From the NCBI GenBank assembly GCA_964466115.1, contig CAYXMH010000014.1, forward strand, positions 1-64,000: a DNA stretch of 64,000 bases. Direction: 5' to 3'. A program made the translations under genes and the position numbers. Positions 44,308 to 53,262 of this stretch are shown piece by piece. The notes below the pieces were generated by a model. It was not told the DNA's origin. It did no database searches and was given only the letters and a program-made list of their open reading frames with translations. Position 1 is the stretch's first letter, and every line of letters starts with the position of its first letter. The stretch is from Pseudolysobacter sp964466115. GTDB lineage: Bacteria; Pseudomonadota; Gammaproteobacteria; Xanthomonadales; Rhodanobacteraceae.

Positions 44308-45201
44308 TCAACGATCCGTTTTATCCAGCGTAAATAACTCATCGAGCTTACGCTCGTAATCGTAATAACCCAGATGTTGGTAAAGCTCGGTGCGCGTCTG
44401 CATCGCGTCCAATACGCTCTTCTGCGTACCTTCGTGGCGAATTGCACTGTACACATTCAAAGCCGCCTTGCTCATCGCGCGGAAAGCCGACAACGGATAC
44501 AACACCAAAGCAACATCGGCACCCGCAAGTTCTTGCACGGTAAACAAAGGAGTGGAGCCAAACTCGGTGATATTCGCCAATATCGGTACTTTGACCGCCG
44601 CGGCAAACTGCTTATACATCGCAAGCTCAGTCATCGCCTCAGGAAAAATCATATCGGCGCCGGCTTCAACGCACAGGCAGGCGCGGTCAATCGCCGCCTG
44701 CAGCCCTTCCACAGCAAGCGCATCGGTGCGCGCCATGATGACGAACTGCTCATCGGTTTTCGCATCCACCGCCGCTTTAACACGATCGACCATTTCGCCA
44801 GCCGATACAATCGCCTTACCGGGACGGTGTCCGCAGCGTTTCTGCTGCACTTGATCCTCAATATGCACGGCGCCCGCACCGACCTTAATCATCGTTTTTA
44901 TGGTGCGCGCGATATTGAAAGCGCCGCCCCAACCGGTATCGATATCCACCAGTACGGGAAGCTCGCACACATCGGTAATGCGGCGCACATCGATCGCCAC
45001 ATCTTCCATGCTGGTGATGCCAAGATCGGGAACACCGCAGGAGCTGGCCGCAACCCCACCGCCGGACACGTACAAAGCTTTATATCCCACCGAAGCGGCC
45101 AATCGCGCGGCATAAGCGTTTATGGCGCCGATGACCTGCAGCGGTTGCTCGGTTTGCACGGCGGCCCTAAAACGGCTGCCCGCGGAAGTGTTTTGCGTCA
45201 T
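44308..45201 (-). CDS. prpB: 2-methylisocitrate lyase
   Basis: 297 residues of the isocitrate-lyase/PEP-mutase family; it splits 2-methylisocitrate to pyruvate and succinate. The catalytic KRCGHRPGK loop, VDIDTGWGGAFNIARTI, GAGAVHIEDQVQQ and MARTDALAVEG are conserved. GGAG lies just before the ATG. A long plus-strand open frame covers this gene but lacks any family match and is a shadow. It forms the first half of a prpBC operon; prpD lies 4 kb downstream, past two plus-strand genes. Confidence 0.97.
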   Translation of the reverse strand: MTQNTSAGSRFRAAVQTEQPLQVIGAINAYAARLAASVGYKALYVSGGGVAASSCGVPDLGITSMEDVAIDVRRITDVCELPVLVDIDTGWGGAFNIARTIKTMIKVGAGAVHIEDQVQQKRCGHRPGKAIVSAGEMVDRVKAAVDAKTDEQFVIMARTDALAVEGLQAAIDRACLCVEAGADMIFPEAMTELAMYKQFAAAVKVPILANITEFGSTPLFTVQELAGADVALVLYPLSAFRAMSKAALNVYSAIRHEGTQKSVLDAMQTRTELYQHLGYYDYERKLDELFTLDKTDR

Positions 45202-45263
45202 GTAGTCTCCGAAAGTGGATCTGGTTTTAATAACTTATCAAACACGATATCGGTGGGTTGGCG

Positions 45264-45387
45264 CACCCTACCCCTTGATGGGGAGAGGTGGGTTTGCAGC
45301 GATGTCTTCACGCTGTATTGGCGTTAAGCTCGTCGCAATCACCCCCACCGGTGCTACGCACCGACTCCCCCATCAAGGGGGAGTAGA
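45264..45387. repeat. Dispersed palindromic repeat, copy 2 (prpB-mdh gap)
   Basis: Inverted relative to copy 1 at 32649-32786. Read on the minus strand it gives CTCCCCCTTGATGGGGGAGTC, hairpin GGTGCgtaGCACC, GTGGGGGTG..TGCGA, then a closing palindrome CTCCCCATCAAGGGG. The core blocks match copy 1, while the hairpin stem differs in sequence and length but still pairs. Confidence 0.75.
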
Positions 45388-45393
45388 TAGTTT

Positions 45394-46380
45394 TCAGCGC
45401 TTCGCAAACAAATGCTCGACCGCTGCGCGCTCTTCGCGCAACTCCTTATCCGTTGCACTCATGCGTTCGCGCGAAAAATCGTTAATTGCTAGATTCTGCA
45501 CAATTTCGTATTTTCCATTCTTGCACGTGACGGGGTAACCGTAGATGACACCCGGGGCAATGCCGTAGCTGCCATCGGAAGGAACCCCCATCGATACCCA
45601 ATCGCCGCTGGCCGTACCAAGCGCCCAATCGCGCATATGGTCAATCGCGGCGGAAGCGGCGGAAGCGGCACTGGAAGCGCCACGGGCCTTGATAATGGCG
45701 GCACCGCGCTGCTGGACCACCGGGATAAACGAATCCTTCAGCCACGCCGCATCAACCAGCGAATTGGCCGCGTGACTCTTCACCGAGGCGTGATGAATAT
45801 CCGGATATTGCGTGGAGCTGTGATTGCCCCAAATGATCATGCGCTTGATATCGGTGGTGTGGGCGCCGGTTTTCTCCGCCAACTGCGACAGTGCACGGTT
45901 GTGGTCCAACCGCACCATCGCGGTAAAGCAACTGGGATCAAGGCTTGGCGCGTTTTGTTGTGCAATCAGCGCATTGGTGTTGGCGGGATTGCCGACGACC
46001 AGCACTTTGACATTGCGTTTGGCGTGGTCGCTCAGCGCTTTGCCCTGCGGCGCAAAAATCGCACCGTTGGCTTCGAGCAGATCTTTGCGCTCCATACCCG
46101 GCCCGCGCGGGCGCGCACCGACCAGCAACGCATAGTCCACATCTTTGAACGCCACATTTACGTCATCGGTGGCGACAACGCCGGCCAAGGTAGGGAATGC
46201 GCAATCGTTCAACTCCATCACAACGCCCGCCAAGGCCGGCAGTGCTGGGGTAATTTCCAATAGATGCAAAATCACGGGTTGATCCTTACCCAGCATATCG
46301 CCGGCGGCAATGCGAAACAGCAAGGCATAACCGATTTGACCGGCGGCGCCGGTGACTGCAACGCGAACGGGGGATTTCAT
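45394..46380 (-). CDS. mdh: Malate dehydrogenase (NAD)
   Basis: 328 residues from the ATG at 46380 (MKSPVRVAVTGAAGQIGYAL), with AAGGAG 8 nt upstream; an in-frame start at 46443 runs through a repeat and is rejected. It is the longer type of bacterial MDH found in betaproteobacteria and Xanthomonadales: GAAGQIGY nucleotide motif, GARPRGPGMERKDLL mobile loop with substrate arginines, VVGNPANTNALIA, and MVRLDHNRA with IIWGNHSSTQYPD carrying the catalytic His. It supplies oxaloacetate, which PrpC also uses. Confidence 0.97.
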   Translation of the reverse strand: MKSPVRVAVTGAAGQIGYALLFRIAAGDMLGKDQPVILHLLEITPALPALAGVVMELNDCAFPTLAGVVATDDVNVAFKDVDYALLVGARPRGPGMERKDLLEANGAIFAPQGKALSDHAKRNVKVLVVGNPANTNALIAQQNAPSLDPSCFTAMVRLDHNRALSQLAEKTGAHTTDIKRMIIWGNHSSTQYPDIHHASVKSHAANSLVDAAWLKDSFIPVVQQRGAAIIKARGASSAASAASAAIDHMRDWALGTASGDWVSMGVPSDGSYGIAPGVIYGYPVTCKNGKYEIVQNLAINDFSRERMSATDKELREERAAVEHLFAKR

Positions 46381-46400
46381 GTTTCGACTCCTTAACGCTT

Positions 46401-46456
46401 TGTAGGGTGGGCCTTGGCCCACCATTGGATTGCGGTGGGCCAAGGCCCACCCTACA
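46401..46456. repeat. Palindromic repeat GGGTGGGCCTTGGCCCACC, copy B
   Basis: TGTAGGGTGGGCCTTGGCCCACC pairs with GGTGGGCCAAGGCCCACCCTACA over 23 bp with a ~10-nt loop, an almost perfect long palindrome. It sits between the aminotransferase stop and the mdh ribosome-binding site, on a presumed shared transcript. Confidence 0.8.
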
Positions 46457-46459
46457 TTT

Positions 46460-47656
46460 TTAAGTCAGTTCTGCGAAAAATTCCTGCAGACGACGCAAGC
46501 CTTCGGTCAGCTCGGATTGTTTGCAAGTATAGGAAATGCGCACCGCGCGCGATTCACCGAAGGCGCTGCCCGGCACGCAAGCCACACCCTTCGCCTCCAA
46601 TAATTGATTGCAAAAATCCACATCCGTAGCGATTTTGTTGCCTTTGTAACTTTTGCCGAAGGAACAAGAAATGTCCGGGAACGCGTAAAATGCGCCGGCG
46701 GGTTTTGGGCAACGCACGCCGGGAATCGCGGTAAGTGCCGCAATGACTTCATCGCGCCGGGCGCTAAATTCAGCGCATTTTTGGCGCGTGATATCTTGCG
46801 GGCCGCTTAATGCCGCCACCGCCGCAGCCGTGACGACTTCCGGCAAATTGGTGATGTGGTTGGAATTTAAGGTGACCTGCGACTGAGCAACCGCTTCCGG
46901 CCCCGCAATCAAACCGCAACGCCAACCGGGCATGCCATAGGTTTTGGAAATGGAATCGATCAAGATCACACGATCGCGCAACTCAGGGCGTTCTTTGACC
47001 AAATGCGCGTACGGTATCCCATCGAAAATCATGCGGTTGTAAATATCATCCGACAGCACCCACATCGAATGCTTGGCCAATACATCGGCTATAGCCCGCA
47101 CTTCATCGCGGGTGTACACCATGCCGGTTGGATTGGACGGATTATTGAACAACAGCAGTTTGGTGCTCGGTTTGATCGCGGCTTCTAATTGTGCCGGCGT
47201 CAGTTTGTAGTTTTGTTCGGCCGGACAAGGCAGCAACGTGATCTTGGCACCGAGAATTTCGGCGATATCAAGATAGCTGGTCCAATACGGTGTTGGAATC
47301 AGTACCTCATCGCCTTCGTTAAGCAGCGCGTACATCAAATTAAACAGGGCGTGCTTAGCGCCAACGGCCGTAGCCAAGTGCTTACGCTCGTAACCCTCAA
47401 ACCCAGCTTCTTCCAGATGTTTTAAAAACGCATCGAGTAAATCATCACGCCCGCGATTGGAACCGTAGGTACCACTGTCGTGCGCCAACGCGTCGCGTGC
47501 GGCCGCATAAACGTGATCCCCCGGTAAAAAATTCGGCACGCCGATCGAAAAACTGATGATATCGCGACCTTCGGCCTTGAGCTTTTTGGCCTTTTCGGCC
47601 ACGAGCATAATCGCGCTGGGTTTGGCGCGGCTCATGCGCTTGGCTAACTCGAGCAT
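46460..47656 (-). CDS. PLP-dependent aminotransferase (class I/II, AspC-like)
   Basis: 398 residues from the ATG at 47656 (MLELAKRMSRAKPSAI). Fold-type I aminotransferase with PTPYWTSYLDIAEILGA, NNPSNPTGMVYTRDEV, VLSDDIYNRMIFDG and the PLP-lysine motif DSISKTYGMPGWRCG; the Arg in RISYTCKQ fits binding of the substrate carboxylate. Similar proteins are annotated as aspartate aminotransferases, which would link oxaloacetate and aspartate beside mdh, but substrate specificity is not proven. An in-frame start at 47761 would add 35 unconserved residues. Confidence 0.93.
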   Translation of the reverse strand: MLELAKRMSRAKPSAIMLVAEKAKKLKAEGRDIISFSIGVPNFLPGDHVYAAARDALAHDSGTYGSNRGRDDLLDAFLKHLEEAGFEGYERKHLATAVGAKHALFNLMYALLNEGDEVLIPTPYWTSYLDIAEILGAKITLLPCPAEQNYKLTPAQLEAAIKPSTKLLLFNNPSNPTGMVYTRDEVRAIADVLAKHSMWVLSDDIYNRMIFDGIPYAHLVKERPELRDRVILIDSISKTYGMPGWRCGLIAGPEAVAQSQVTLNSNHITNLPEVVTAAAVAALSGPQDITRQKCAEFSARRDEVIAALTAIPGVRCPKPAGAFYAFPDISCSFGKSYKGNKIATDVDFCNQLLEAKGVACVPGSAFGESRAVRISYTCKQSELTEGLRRLQEFFAELT

Positions 47657-47773
47657 GGGGATGACCTTGAATCGAAAAAAGCGGGAAATATAAGGATAGC
47701 ATAGACGATTGCGGCATCCCCATTGCCCTCTGATATGACGCGGCCCGTCATCGGGCCCCACATCACCCGCACA

Positions 47774-48295
47774 CTAGCCGGCCGCGTCCAGCATGGCGTT
47801 CCAACGCTCCAATCGCGCATGCACTTTCTCAAACAGCGCAGCGTGATCGCCGGTGATCGTGATGGACCCGATCTTCTCGCCAGCGCGCACATGATGGACG
47901 ATCTCGCGATCCTCGCGCTCCAAACACTCCCCAAACACCGTGTGCTTTCCGTCCAACCACGGCGTTGCAACGTGGGTAATAAAGAATTGGCTGCCGTTGG
48001 TGCCGGGCCCTGCATTGGCCATCGACAAAATGCCAGGTTTATCGTGCTTGAGGGTGGGATCAATTTCATCCTCAAAGCGATACCCTGGGCCACCCGTACC
48101 GGAGCCGTGCGGACATCCGGCCTGAATCATGAAATCCGGAATAACGCGATGGAAGGTCAAGCCATCGTAAAACTTGCGCTGCGCCAAATTGATGAAATTG
48201 GCCACCGTCAACGGCGCCGCGTCGGGGTGCAAACGCAGATTGATCGTACCGCGCGCGGTTGCAATATGCGCTGTGAGCTCGTTTTTTAGGCTCAT
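47774..48295 (-). CDS. Cyclophilin-type peptidyl-prolyl cis-trans isomerase (PpiB-like)
   Basis: 173 residues without a signal peptide, so probably cytoplasmic. Cyclophilin motifs FYDGLTFHRVIPDFMIQAGCPHGSGTGGPGY (catalytic Arg in FHRV), SMANAGPGTNGSQFFI and HTVFGEC are intact. It catalyses proline isomerisation during folding. It stands 118 bp upstream of the aminotransferase gene on the same strand and divergent from typA. Confidence 0.94.
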   Translation of the reverse strand: MSLKNELTAHIATARGTINLRLHPDAAPLTVANFINLAQRKFYDGLTFHRVIPDFMIQAGCPHGSGTGGPGYRFEDEIDPTLKHDKPGILSMANAGPGTNGSQFFITHVATPWLDGKHTVFGECLEREDREIVHHVRAGEKIGSITITGDHAALFEKVHARLERWNAMLDAAG

Positions 48296-48457
48296 GCCAG
48301 TTCTCCGAGTGTTAGATAGGGGGATTGGAAGGGTTAGCTAGGGATTTAAGGACATCCATCATAGCGGAGCGGGCCACTTCAAGGACACCCGTCGTCACGA
48401 ATTGACCCGTGTCACCCCCCTGTTTGCTGCAAAGCGGCAAATTGCTGAAAAACCCGC

Positions 48458-48463
48458 TATAAT
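48458..48463 (+). promoter_or_regulatory. Predicted -10 element of typA
   Basis: A perfect TATAAT in the context CGCTATAATC, 83 bp before typA in the divergent gap. The -35 is not clear, so only the -10 is called. Confidence 0.45.
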
Positions 48464-48546
48464 CAAGCCTTCGCGCCCGCCAATTTGGCGTATTTCCGAA
48501 TCATTAATTCATTGGCTCCGTTTGGTGGTGCCGTAGGTAACCGTGC

Positions 48547-50370
48547 ATGTCAGCTCTATTGAAACTTCGTAATATCGCCATTGTTGCCCATGTTGATCAT
48601 GGCAAAACGACCTTGGTTGACCAAATGCTTAAGCAGTCGGGCACTTTGTCCGAGCGTGCCGTGATGCCCGATCGGGTCATGGATTCCAACGATCTGGAAA
48701 AAGAGCGCGGTATCACGATTTTATCAAAAAACACCGCCATTCAATGGCACGACTACCGCATCAATATCGTCGATACGCCAGGCCATGCCGACTTTGGTGG
48801 CGAGGTCGAGCGCGTGCTGTCGATGGTCGATTCCGTATTGTTATTGGTCGATGCACTCGATGGCCCGATGCCGCAAACCCGCTTTGTCACGCAAAAAGCG
48901 TTTCAAATGGGTTTCAAACCGATTGTTGTCGTTAACAAGATTGACCGGCCCGGTGCACGGCCCGACTACGTATTGAATGCAACCTTCGATCTGTTCGACC
49001 GTTTAGGCGCAACCGAAGAACAGCTCGACTTCCCAGTGATCTACGCATCCGCGCTGCACGGATATGCGGGCCTAAACCCCGATATTCGCGAAGGCAATAT
49101 GGATCCGCTGTTCCAAACCATACTCGACCGTGTCTCTCCACCGGCCGTGGATATGGATGGCCCGTTCCAGATGCGCGTGTCGAATCTCGATTACAACAAC
49201 TACGTCGGCATCATCGGCGTCGGGCGCATCCAACGCGGCACCGCCAAACCAGGCTCGACGGTGGCCGTCATCAACCGCGAAGGCAAAAAACGCAACGGCA
49301 AGATTTTGCAGGTGCTCGGGTTTATGGGATTGGAGCGGCGTGAAGTCGACAGCGCGCAAGCCGGCGATATTATTGCGATCTCCGGCATCGAAGGTTTAAG
49401 CCTATCCGATACGATCTGCGCGCCCGATACCCCAGAGGCATTGCCAGCACTGACCGTCGACGAACCAACGATTTCGATGACGTTCCAGGTCAACAACTCA
49501 CCCTTTGCCGGCAAAGATGGAAAGTTTCTTACGTCACGCCAAGTGCGCGACCGCTTACAACGCGAATTGATGCACAACGTTGCCCTGCGCGTAGAAGACA
49601 CCGCCGATCCGGATAAATTTAAAGTATCCGGCCGCGGCGAATTGCATTTATCCATTTTGATCGAAACAATGCGCCGTGAAGGCTATGAATTGGCGGTATC
49701 GCGCCCGGAGGTCATCCTGCGCGAAATCGACGGCCAAATCATGGAGCCGATTGAGCAACTGGTTGTCGATCTGGAAGAGGCCTATCAAGGCGGCGTCATG
49801 CAACGCCTGGGCGAGCGCAAAGCGCAGCTTAAAAACATGGAGCCCGATGGCCGCGGCCGCGTGCGTTTGGAATACATGATCCCAGCGCGCGGGTTGATCG
49901 GCTTTCAAACCGAATTCCGCACCATTACCGCCGGCACCGGCTTGATGTTTCATGTGTTCGAGCAGTACGGTCCACGCGCAGAAGGCACCATCGCGAAACG
50001 CCCAAACGGCGTGATGATCTCCAACGGCACCGGCACTGCACCGCCTTACGCTTTATATGCGCTGCAAGAGCGCGGCCGCCTGCTGATCGCCCCCGGCGAT
50101 GAAATCTATGAAGGCCAATTGGTCGGCATCCACGCCAAGGACAACGACCTGACCGTTAATGCACTGCGCGCTAAACAGCTAACCAACTTCCGCGCCGCCG
50201 GCAAAGACGAAAACGTGCTGCTCACGCCACCGATCAAAATGTCGCTGGAGCAGGCATTGGAGTTTATCGAAGACGATGAGCTGGTCGAAGTTACCCCGCA
50301 CGCCATTCGTTTGCGCAAGAAACAGTTGACCGAAAACGATCGCAAGAAAGCATCGCGGCAAGCAGCCTAA
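48547..50370 (+). CDS. typA: Translational GTPase BipA/TypA
   Basis: 607 residues, same as E. coli BipA. The G domain has AHVDHGKTTLVDQML (G1), RGITILSKN (G2), VDTPGHADFGGEVERVL (G3) and VVNKIDRPGARPDYV (G4). Elongation-factor-like domains follow, with RGELHLSILIETMRREGYEL and the BipA-specific C-terminus (YGPRAEGTIAKRPNGVMISNGTG, KDNDLTVNALRAKQLTNFRA). It assists 50S ribosome assembly at low temperature. A terminator follows 17 bp after the stop, so it is monocistronic. Confidence 0.98.
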   Translation: MSALLKLRNIAIVAHVDHGKTTLVDQMLKQSGTLSERAVMPDRVMDSNDLEKERGITILSKNTAIQWHDYRINIVDTPGHADFGGEVERVLSMVDSVLLLVDALDGPMPQTRFVTQKAFQMGFKPIVVVNKIDRPGARPDYVLNATFDLFDRLGATEEQLDFPVIYASALHGYAGLNPDIREGNMDPLFQTILDRVSPPAVDMDGPFQMRVSNLDYNNYVGIIGVGRIQRGTAKPGSTVAVINREGKKRNGKILQVLGFMGLERREVDSAQAGDIIAISGIEGLSLSDTICAPDTPEALPALTVDEPTISMTFQVNNSPFAGKDGKFLTSRQVRDRLQRELMHNVALRVEDTADPDKFKVSGRGELHLSILIETMRREGYELAVSRPEVILREIDGQIMEPIEQLVVDLEEAYQGGVMQRLGERKAQLKNMEPDGRGRVRLEYMIPARGLIGFQTEFRTITAGTGLMFHVFEQYGPRAEGTIAKRPNGVMISNGTGTAPPYALYALQERGRLLIAPGDEIYEGQLVGIHAKDNDLTVNALRAKQLTNFRAAGKDENVLLTPPIKMSLEQALEFIEDDELVEVTPHAIRLRKKQLTENDRKKASRQAA

Positions 50371-50387
50371 AGCCTCCGTTACAAACG

Positions 50388-50420
50388 ATGGAGCGGGTCT
50401 TTACTCGCTCCATTTTTTTT
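50388..50420 (+). terminator. Rho-independent terminator after typA
   Basis: An 11-bp stem (ATGGAGCGGGT / ACTCGCTCCAT, one G-T wobble) with a 4-nt loop, ending in a run of eight T. Confidence 0.92.
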
Positions 50421-50670
50421 CCTCTACACACATATCGCTTGCGGGATTTCCAAGCGTTTGTGTGTCGCGTCAAATACCCCCTTGAGAACTGACGACTTTT
50501 AATCCGCAGTTGCGCAGCGGACAGGCAGCGCTTGCACGCCTTAAGTCGAATTTTCAGTTGACAATTATTTACATTCGTTTGGCTGAAAATTGCCCACTTT
50601 TCTTACATACGCCCTATAGAATCGTCCGACAATAAACCTTAACCGTCTTGAAAGTTGCGTTAATTAATTT

Positions 50671-53223
50671 ATGAAAAAATACACTAAAACACAACATTGG
50701 CTGAGCTTGCCCCTTATCTGCGGCGTTGTTTCAGCCTGTTTATTAAGCAATACCATGGCGGGCGATGCAGGCAAGCCCACTGCCCCATTAACGGGCGATG
50801 CACAAAAGCCAATCACTGAACAACCCACTGCTTTGGAGGCTGCCTACATCGTCGGCTTAAAGGATTTGCCGTTGGGGCTATATGAGGGCGAGGACGGAAA
50901 ATTCCCCGCGCCGAAACGTTTGGCCAACGGCAAAATCGACCTTAACTCCAAGGGTGCGCTGTTGTACCTGCAGCACTTAGAGCAACAACAAGATTCGTTT
51001 TTAACCCAAGCGCAGGCCATGCTTGGGCGGACTTTGCAATCGCCCTCGTCCCAGTATTTTCGTTTTCAACATGCCTTCAACGGCATGGTGTTGTCCTTAA
51101 CGAAAGAGGAGGCCGCACTATTGGCCACGTTCGATACGGTAGCGCTGGTTCAAGAAGACCGGCTGCGCACGCTCGACACCGATGTAAGCGCTGAATTTAT
51201 CGGCGCCAATTGGATCTGGCAGGGCATCGGCTTCCCGCTGGAGTTGGTGGGTCACCAAGGTTACGGTGAAGGCGTTGTGGTAGGGATACTCGATTCCGGC
51301 ATCAATCCCGCAAGCCCCTCGTTCAGCGCAACGGACGCCCGCGGTTATACCCACCAAAATCCACTGGGTGAAGGAACTTATCTTGGCATATGCGATTCCG
51401 GCGCCGCCGGTTACGACCCGAAAACTGACGCCGTATGCAATGCAAAACTGATCGGTGGTTACGACTTTGTCGATGCCGTTAGCGTCGGGGGACGCGGTTA
51501 CGACGCTCCGGGGATTGAAGACGAGGAACCGCATGGACACGGCACCCATACCGCATCAACAGCCGCGGGAAACTTCAGAAGCGCTAGCATCTATGGTTTA
51601 ACCGTCAATCTTTCCGGTATCGCTCCGCACGCAAACATCATCGCTTACAACGTTTGCTACACCCCGAACGTGGCGGGCACCGGCGGTTGTTCCGAAGCGG
51701 CAGGCATTGCCGCGATCAATCAATCCATACGTGATGGCGTCGTTGATGTCATTAATAACTCCATTTCCGGGAACACGACGCCATGGGTAAATGCGGAATC
51801 CTTAGCATTCCTGGCCGCTCAAAACTCCGGGATATTTATTGCGACCACCGCGGGAAACGCAACGACGCTTGATGCGCCAGCACCCGGAAGCACCTCACAT
51901 ACCGAACCTTGGGTGACTACCGTTGGCGCCATTACCCATAACCGTAGAAACATTGCCCCCAATTTCAGCATTACGGGGCCAGACTCCGTTCCGAGCGCAT
52001 TACGGGGCATTCCTTACGACATTACCGAGTTCGGAACCCCGCTTCCCACGGACATTCCGGGCAGCACGCCGATTATCGTTAGCCCCGGTTACATGACCAA
52101 CCAATACATCCGTAGTGACGGCTGTCTGGCATTTCCCGCCGATACCTTTAGGCGAGACGGGGTTTCCGCTATTGCAGTGGTACGTAACGGTGGTTGCACA
52201 TTAAGTTTGAAGGCACGCAATGCAAGAACCGCAGGCGCGAGTGTGGTGGTGATCGCAAATAACGACACGCTACACCCCTACGACACCGGAACGGGTACCA
52301 CCGAAATGCTTTTTTTCGGTGCACGAATGACCATTCCGATTTTAGCCGTTTGCAACAAGGTAGGGGATGCAATTCGTCAACTCGTTCTGGACAACGCCAG
52401 CAATATGGAAACCGCACAGATCGCCTCCCCCGGACTGGTGCAGCGCGAAACCCCTTTCTCAGTGGCAAGCTTCAGCCTTATCGGCCCTGCGTCCATTGAC
52501 ATGGTGAAACCGGATTTGGTGGCACCCGGGGTCAACGTGCTCGCCGCGCAATCGAGGTGGGTAACGGATATGACCGGCGGCCATACAGATTCGTCTCTGG
52601 ATGGCCGCGTTGGTATGTTATCGGGCACATCGATGGCATCGCCCATCGTTGCCGGAAGTGCCGCGCTGATACACCAAGTCCGCCCAACCTGGACCCCGTC
52701 CGAAATCAAAAGCGCGCTGATGTTGAGCGCATGGATATCGAATGCAAAACCCGATGGAGTAACACCAGCCAATATTTTCGAACAAGGCGCTGGAGCGGCG
52801 ATCCTTGACAATACAACACATCTCGGTTTTGTTTTGCGCGAAAACGGTCAAAATTACATGAGGGCCAATCCCGCTGCGGGAGGTTCGGTTAGTCAGCTGA
52901 ATATTCCGAGCTATCAAAATTTGGCGTGCGCGGAGACCTGCAGTTTTACCCGGCGTTTAACCAGCGTATCGGCAGAGGATGTTATGTGGGAGGTTTCCAT
53001 GGAATCAAGAACGATTCCAAGGACCAGCTACACCATTACCCCCAATCGATTCGTATTAGGCCCTAGCAATCCGCAGCAATCGATCACCGTTACCTTCGAC
53101 ACCCGAGCGGAATCTTTTGCAACGAACATCAACTATTTCGGCTACTTATTCTTCACGGTGCCGGCAACCGGCTACCAGGATTTGCGCATGCCGATTGCGA
53201 TTCGCAAACCGCCACATCCGTAA
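50671..53223 (+). CDS. Secreted subtilisin-like (S8) serine protease with PA domain
   Basis: 850 residues. The N-terminal signal could be cut by signal peptidase I (after TMAG) or, since VSAC ends at Cys23, be lipidated. A pro-domain (about 55-170, AAYIVGLKDLP...FNGMVLSLTKEEAALL) precedes the S8 domain with Asp208 in GILDSGIN, His290 in HGHGTHTAS and Ser654 in SGTSMASPIVAG. A PA insert lies at about 470-590, and a beta-rich C-terminal domain (about 740-850) resembles a fibronectin-type cap. This is the plant-subtilase-like layout. It probably degrades external protein. Confidence 0.93.
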   Translation: MKKYTKTQHWLSLPLICGVVSACLLSNTMAGDAGKPTAPLTGDAQKPITEQPTALEAAYIVGLKDLPLGLYEGEDGKFPAPKRLANGKIDLNSKGALLYLQHLEQQQDSFLTQAQAMLGRTLQSPSSQYFRFQHAFNGMVLSLTKEEAALLATFDTVALVQEDRLRTLDTDVSAEFIGANWIWQGIGFPLELVGHQGYGEGVVVGILDSGINPASPSFSATDARGYTHQNPLGEGTYLGICDSGAAGYDPKTDAVCNAKLIGGYDFVDAVSVGGRGYDAPGIEDEEPHGHGTHTASTAAGNFRSASIYGLTVNLSGIAPHANIIAYNVCYTPNVAGTGGCSEAAGIAAINQSIRDGVVDVINNSISGNTTPWVNAESLAFLAAQNSGIFIATTAGNATTLDAPAPGSTSHTEPWVTTVGAITHNRRNIAPNFSITGPDSVPSALRGIPYDITEFGTPLPTDIPGSTPIIVSPGYMTNQYIRSDGCLAFPADTFRRDGVSAIAVVRNGGCTLSLKARNARTAGASVVVIANNDTLHPYDTGTGTTEMLFFGARMTIPILAVCNKVGDAIRQLVLDNASNMETAQIASPGLVQRETPFSVASFSLIGPASIDMVKPDLVAPGVNVLAAQSRWVTDMTGGHTDSSLDGRVGMLSGTSMASPIVAGSAALIHQVRPTWTPSEIKSALMLSAWISNAKPDGVTPANIFEQGAGAAILDNTTHLGFVLRENGQNYMRANPAAGGSVSQLNIPSYQNLACAETCSFTRRLTSVSAEDVMWEVSMESRTIPRTSYTITPNRFVLGPSNPQQSITVTFDTRAESFATNINYFGYLFFTVPATGYQDLRMPIAIRKPPHP

Positions 53224-53236
53224 TTGAGGTAACAAT

Positions 53237-53262
53237 GCGCCCCGCAGCAAACCGCGGGGCGC
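53237..53262. terminator. GC-rich hairpin between convergent genes
   Basis: A perfect 9-bp stem GCGCCCCGC / GCGGGGCGC with an 8-nt loop lies between the protease stop (53223) and the cupredoxin stop (53263). T-runs are weak on both strands, so it may terminate both transcripts inefficiently. Confidence 0.6.

Noticed and set aside
44374..45327. 317-codon plus-strand open frame opposite prpB
   Set aside because: prpB is certain on the other strand; the frame has no recognisable motif and runs into a repeat.
50558..50586. TTGACA at 50558-50563 as a promoter for the protease gene
   Set aside because: No acceptable -10 box lies 16-18 bp downstream; a TATAGA further on has no matching -35.
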